From Hofstenia miamia (lineage: Eukaryota > Xenacoelomorpha > Acoela), in assembly GCA_004352715.1 (NCBI GenBank), contig SCFE01000007.1, positions 3,472,015 to 3,536,014 of the forward strand: a stretch of DNA of 64,000 nt, written 5' to 3'. This document shows, piece by piece, positions 60,322 to 64,000 of the stretch. The position numbers and the translations under genes were made by a program. Numbering within the stretch: the stretch's first letter is position 1; every line of letters starts with the position of its first letter. Under the pieces are notes generated by a model that did not search any database, was not told where the DNA came from, and was given only the letters and a program-made list of their open reading frames with translations.

Positions 60322-60494
60322 CCCTAGTCGAAATTTTTTGAAAAACTTTAAAGAAAATTCAATTTTCTGCAAAATAATTAAAGAAATTGAATTAAATTGC
60401 AGAGTCTTTAAAGAAATTAATGTTTTCCTTTATGAAACAGAACTTTAAAATAATTGAAGAAATTGAATTTTATTTAAGAATTTTCAAGATAAAT
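60322..60494 (+). repeat. 173-bp direct repeat, copy 2
   Basis: See 59407-59579. Forms the left end of the 60322-62068 block. Confidence 0.9.
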
Positions 60495-60857
60495 TTAAGT
60501 ACGTAAAGCAATGTAAGAAATAATAAATTAATTAAATTGCTAAATTCTAGTTTTCTCTTAATGATACTACACAATTCGTATATTTTAGAATTCGTATCCT
60601 TGTTTGACTCCGCAAATACAGCAAAATCAACAACCCCCAATCGTCTCGTCCCTTGTTCATTGCACATCAGAAGCTACAGTTGCAGCGATTGATTCAAACC
60701 GAATTATAGCTCTCCTTGAAGACAATTCTAGAACAAATTGACACATGCTATCGGGCAATTAAATCAGACAAATAAAAAACTACTAAAAGAGTTGTCATTC
60801 CTGGTATTAATCAGTTTTATTTTATTTATTTATAAACAATTTTTAGAAATATTGCAG

Positions 60858-61161
60858 AAAATCTTCTACACCATCTGAAGTGACTTCTGCTGAGCCCACA
60901 GATTGTGATGAAGAGTTGATATATAACAACGTCGACCTTCTGCAAGTAAATGGCAATCGCCCTACAAAATTTGCGCTAAATATTTCTCGGATTTTGTGGT
61001 CTGATGCAGAAATGAAGACAGGGATGATAAGTCCTCAAAAAAGTCCCAAGCCACGCGACCGCCATTCACGCTGCAAAGAACTTCCATTTTTAAGAGTATT
61101 GTTTAATTTTTATATTAATGTAGAGAAATGCTTTCAAACTAGAATAGTTATTATTCCATAA
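60858..61161 (+). CDS. Possible exon with BEN-domain-like sequence
   Basis: Open from a candidate acceptor (ATTGCAG at 60851-60857) through an acidic stretch (TDCDEELIYNN) to NGNRPTKFALNISRILWSD, ISPQKSPKPRD and a stop at 61161. The pattern (N..KFAL.....LWS..E......ISP.KS) resembles the end of BEN domains, which bind DNA or chromatin. There is no ATG at the front, so it would be an internal or last exon. The surrounding inverted ends suggest it is carried by a repeat. It could equally be a chance ORF. Confidence 0.3.
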
Positions 61162-61789
61162 AATAAATTTATATATATGACGGTTCAACTGAAAAAAAAT
61201 TGGAAAAATTAATATTATTTCATATAGCAAATTGAATGAGATTATCAGCAATCTTTCAGTGTTTTTTGCTGATTGACTGACAAAGTAAACTAAAAAATTT
61301 AGCCGGTGAATTTTACCTATTCTAGTGTTAACGGTTTTTTAAATATCAAAGAAATGGTTTTCCACTCCTTACTAATTGGAAATATTTATCAAATTTTGTA
61401 ACTTCGATGATGCAATCGAAATTCAGATTTTCTAATACAATACCATGAGCTTACTCCTTAAACCAGTACCATAGGAGCATATCAGATGATAAAGATATTT
61501 TGTATATTGCAATAGTTGCTTTGTGAATTTTGTAATCTAGACCATATATCAATTATATTTTAGATTTTAATGTGATTCGTGTTTAGAGACCATCCGAAGG
61601 TGATATGGTTCAGATTTGCAGGCTTATCGAGAAGCACGTGCTGCTGTCAATCAAAGGGGGATAGACATTTTGAATAAGAAAGACTAATACTTTTTTATAA
61701 ATTTGTTTTTTTTCATTTTTAGTATATGTGTATTTTGTGATTTTTATAATTGAAAAACAAATTTTCATACATTTAAAGTAATTTCAATT

Positions 61790-62065
61790 GTTAAGAAAAT
61801 TTTGAAAAATTCTATGCATTTATAAACTTTGAAAAGCTTAAAATAATCGAAACTACTTTTAGAATTCTTTAAAGTTTCTTGAGGAAACCTTAAAATCTTG
61901 TAAAATTTCTTTAAATATCTTGCAAAATATTTCAAGTTTCTTAAAGAAAATTGAAAATCTTTGAAGTATCTTAAAAAAAATTGAAAATCTTTCCAATTTC
62001 TTGCAAAGAAATGGTCAAGAAACTTTAAAAATTCTTTAAAGATTTCAATGTTTTTTCGACTAGGG
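61790..62065. repeat. Degenerate TTTAAAG/TTTCTTG-rich array
   Basis: Imperfect short units (AAACTTTAAA, TCTTTAAAG, TTTCTTGAGG). Right arm of the 60322-62068 block. The 105-codon minus-strand frame over it is a repeat artefact. Confidence 0.6.
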
Positions 62066-62068
62066 GGG

Positions 62069-62962
62069 CATTTTTTATTCATATATCTCTCATCTCAAAC
62101 AGGCTGATTGTTAAGTTATTAAATGTTGATGAACAACTTAGATATTTTTAAATTTATATTAATAGGTAGATAAAAGCTTAATCCTTATTTTGAATCTATT
62201 ATTACAACTAAGTGTAAAATGACAGTAAGTTGTATTGTGCATAGTTATCATTGTGAAACTTGATGAGGTAGAGAAATATCTAACCACATATAGTTGGGCT
62301 GAACTGATTTGAAATCAATGTTTTTTTGTAGTTGTGTTGAAACTAAATGTGGTAGTTTTGAGTGGAAAGCTTTTGGTCATTAATTCACTCAACCTTTCAT
62401 GACATTTACTGCAATCCAGTTTTGAGTAAGATAAGCTTAGAAATGTACTCTTTCCTTCAAGTCGTATATTTTGTGATGCTTTGCAACAGCTCTTTTTTTA
62501 AGCTTAGGCTATGCAATATTCAGATGTATGAAGTGCAATAACAGACAATAAATGAGGCTCATGGTATTAATATCACATTGTAACAAATCCAATAAATTCA
62601 ATCTGAATTGAGCAACATCAAAGTAGTAAGAAAATGTTTAATTACTTACTTTCTATATTATTTAATATCCATTATCTTAATCAATAAATTTATTTATCAA
62701 TTATTAAAGCTCTTTAGATAAAATATCAGTTTCTAGAGATTGAAAAATTAAATAGCTTCCAACCTAGCTTCAGCATTACATCTATAGAAGAAGACACTTC
62801 AAGACATCTGTGATAATGTAAGCTCACGGGCATGCAGTCCATTGTGTTTTAGTATCTTTTGTTGCAATTGTGAAATTCTCATAGATTACTACTCGCATTC
62901 TACACTTGGTACATCTAAAAAAGTCTTACATCGAAAAACTACATGATAAATTCTAAATATCC
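62069..62962. other. Stretch with no recognisable gene
   Basis: AT-rich with no family motif. Confidence 0.5.
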
Positions 62963-62964
62963 TA

Positions 62965-63862
62965 CCCACACAAAAATGAGAAATACACACGATATACTAA
63001 AAACATCTCACTGCGACATAATTGCCATCCTAGCAATATCACGAGAATATCGCAATGCATTCTAAAATGATCCTAAATCTGTCTTAACGTCCGTCCAAAA
63101 ATATATCTCTAGGATGTCTCAATGAGACACTACATGTCCTAAAAACACGTTCTCAGGATGTCTCAGCACATGGGTTTGAGATTGTATCGCAATGAGATAC
63201 TTTGGGGATGTTGGAAAGAGATAGGTTAATGACCGTCACAGCAACATCATTTATAACAGCAAGATACACTATGGCAGTGCGTTTTATGTGCATGTAACAG
63301 TTCATTAATAGGAAAAATTGTAATTAACAAAAAATGAACTATACTACAAAAGTATAGAATATAACAATGCATACAGCAAAGCATTTAGACACACGCATTG
63401 AAAAATATCAAATACTAACACAATACTGCTAGTATTGATAATTGATACATTACATGATGTGAAATAACTAATTTACTAAGTATGATTGATAGCTTTTAAA
63501 CATCCTATATATGCTTTAGCAATTTGGTCATAATTTTGGCAATAATATATTTAAACTTTGAATAAAATTAGAAATATTTTTTTTGATGCAACATAACATA
63601 ATAAAGTAAAAAGAAGTTTTAGTAATTTTCAAGCAATTGAAAGTTAGTGCTGACATTTTGCATAAATTATTCTTACATTGCTGAATTATACATTAATTCT
63701 GAAATGGCACCACAATGTAATCTCATGAGATATATCAGCAATAATCTAATGAGACATCTATAGAACATCAGCATGCTAAAAGCGTCTCACTAGGATATGA
63801 GACACCTGCCGCATCAATAGGATGAGATAGGTTGCATTTGCGACAGTCGATTTATGACTGGG
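62965..63862. mobile_element. TA-flanked MITE rich in GTCTCA/TGAGAC motifs
   Basis: The left end CCCACACAAAAAT and the inverted right end CCCAGTCATAAAT are flanked by TA at 62963-62964 and 63863-63864. Both arms (62965-63240 and 63715-63862) contain many GTCTCA, TGAGAC and GAGATAGGTT copies. 898 bp, non-coding. Confidence 0.6.
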
Positions 63863-63864
63863 TA

Positions 63865-64000
63865 TTAGTAATTAAACTAAAATACAAATATTACCTGAAT
63901 AGGATAGATAAAAATTAATTATAATGAGCCAGCATATCCTTAAATATACACAGCAATATCATTAATAAATATTGAACGTTGTTCTTAATATATATATATA
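63865..64000. other. Window end, no gene
   Basis: AT-rich, ending in a (TA)n run. Confidence 0.6.

Larger units (their letters stand above)
60322..62068. mobile_element. Block bounded by inverted CCCTAGTCGAAA ends
   Basis: The left end CCCTAGTCGAAATTTTTTG (60322) and the inverted right end CCCTAGTCGAAAAAACATT (at 62065) share 12 bases. Both arms are low-complexity TTTAAAG/AAATTG sequence (60322-60494 and 61790-62065). No clean target duplication was found. The interior has one possible coding exon. Likely a DNA transposon or foldback element, class unknown. A second left end lies at 59407. Confidence 0.5.

Overview
The window is nuclear DNA from an invertebrate-like animal. It is AT-rich, carries spliceosomal introns with GT/AG borders and a pol III tRNA gene, has many (TA)n runs next to assembly gaps, and holds decayed Gypsy, CR1/L2-like, hAT and Tc1/mariner elements. 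The species cannot be told from the sequence. There are no bacterial features (operons, ribosome binding sites, CRISPR). Almost all open frames are fragments of transposons or chance ORFs. Two things look alive: a four-exon class A GPCR gene on the minus strand (exons at 41.4, 41.0, 36.5 and 29.8 kb) and one tRNA-Lys(UUU) gene at 48.1 kb.

0-11.6 kb: no intact gene. It holds a decayed nuclease-like retroelement fragment (0.85-1.38 kb), three short hAT-type elements, a truncated mariner transposase, a TA-flanked palindromic MITE (5.05-5.50 kb) and dispersed repeats. 11.7-25.6 kb: a decayed Ty3/Gypsy element lacking reverse transcriptase, plus several ~1.15 kb LTRs of one family, two of them solo LTRs with clean 4-bp target duplications. 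25.6-29.7 kb: a decayed LINE reverse transcriptase fragment.

29.7-41.4 kb: the GPCR gene. Splice phases agree at all three junctions and predict a 306-residue 7TM protein. Intron 3 holds a solo LTR and an inverted copy of the 19.1-20.0 kb segment. Intron 2 holds a mariner MITE and a truncated tandem copy of exon 3.

43.4-52.9 kb: a three-level nest of transposons that can be peeled apart from the sequence. A LINE reverse transcriptase is split by a hAT element (43704-52104). The hAT transposase gene is itself split by a 685-bp GC-rich insert and by a 4.34-kb element with ~1.05-1.2 kb terminal inverted repeats and a diverged 6-bp target duplication. That 4.34-kb element has Polinton-like ends but no recognisable Polinton genes, and carries the tRNA-Lys gene. 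At the two hAT-internal junctions, taking out the insert and one duplication copy rejoins the interrupted reading frame. At the LINE/hAT junction it restores a recognisable motif, though the LINE has its own frameshift nearby.

53-64 kb: a tetranucleotide array, a second hAT, a full-length but dead mariner (58032-59200), a TIR-bounded block with a possible BEN-like exon (60.3-62.1 kb) and a TA-flanked MITE (62965-63862). All homology statements are from reading motifs by eye; no database search was run.
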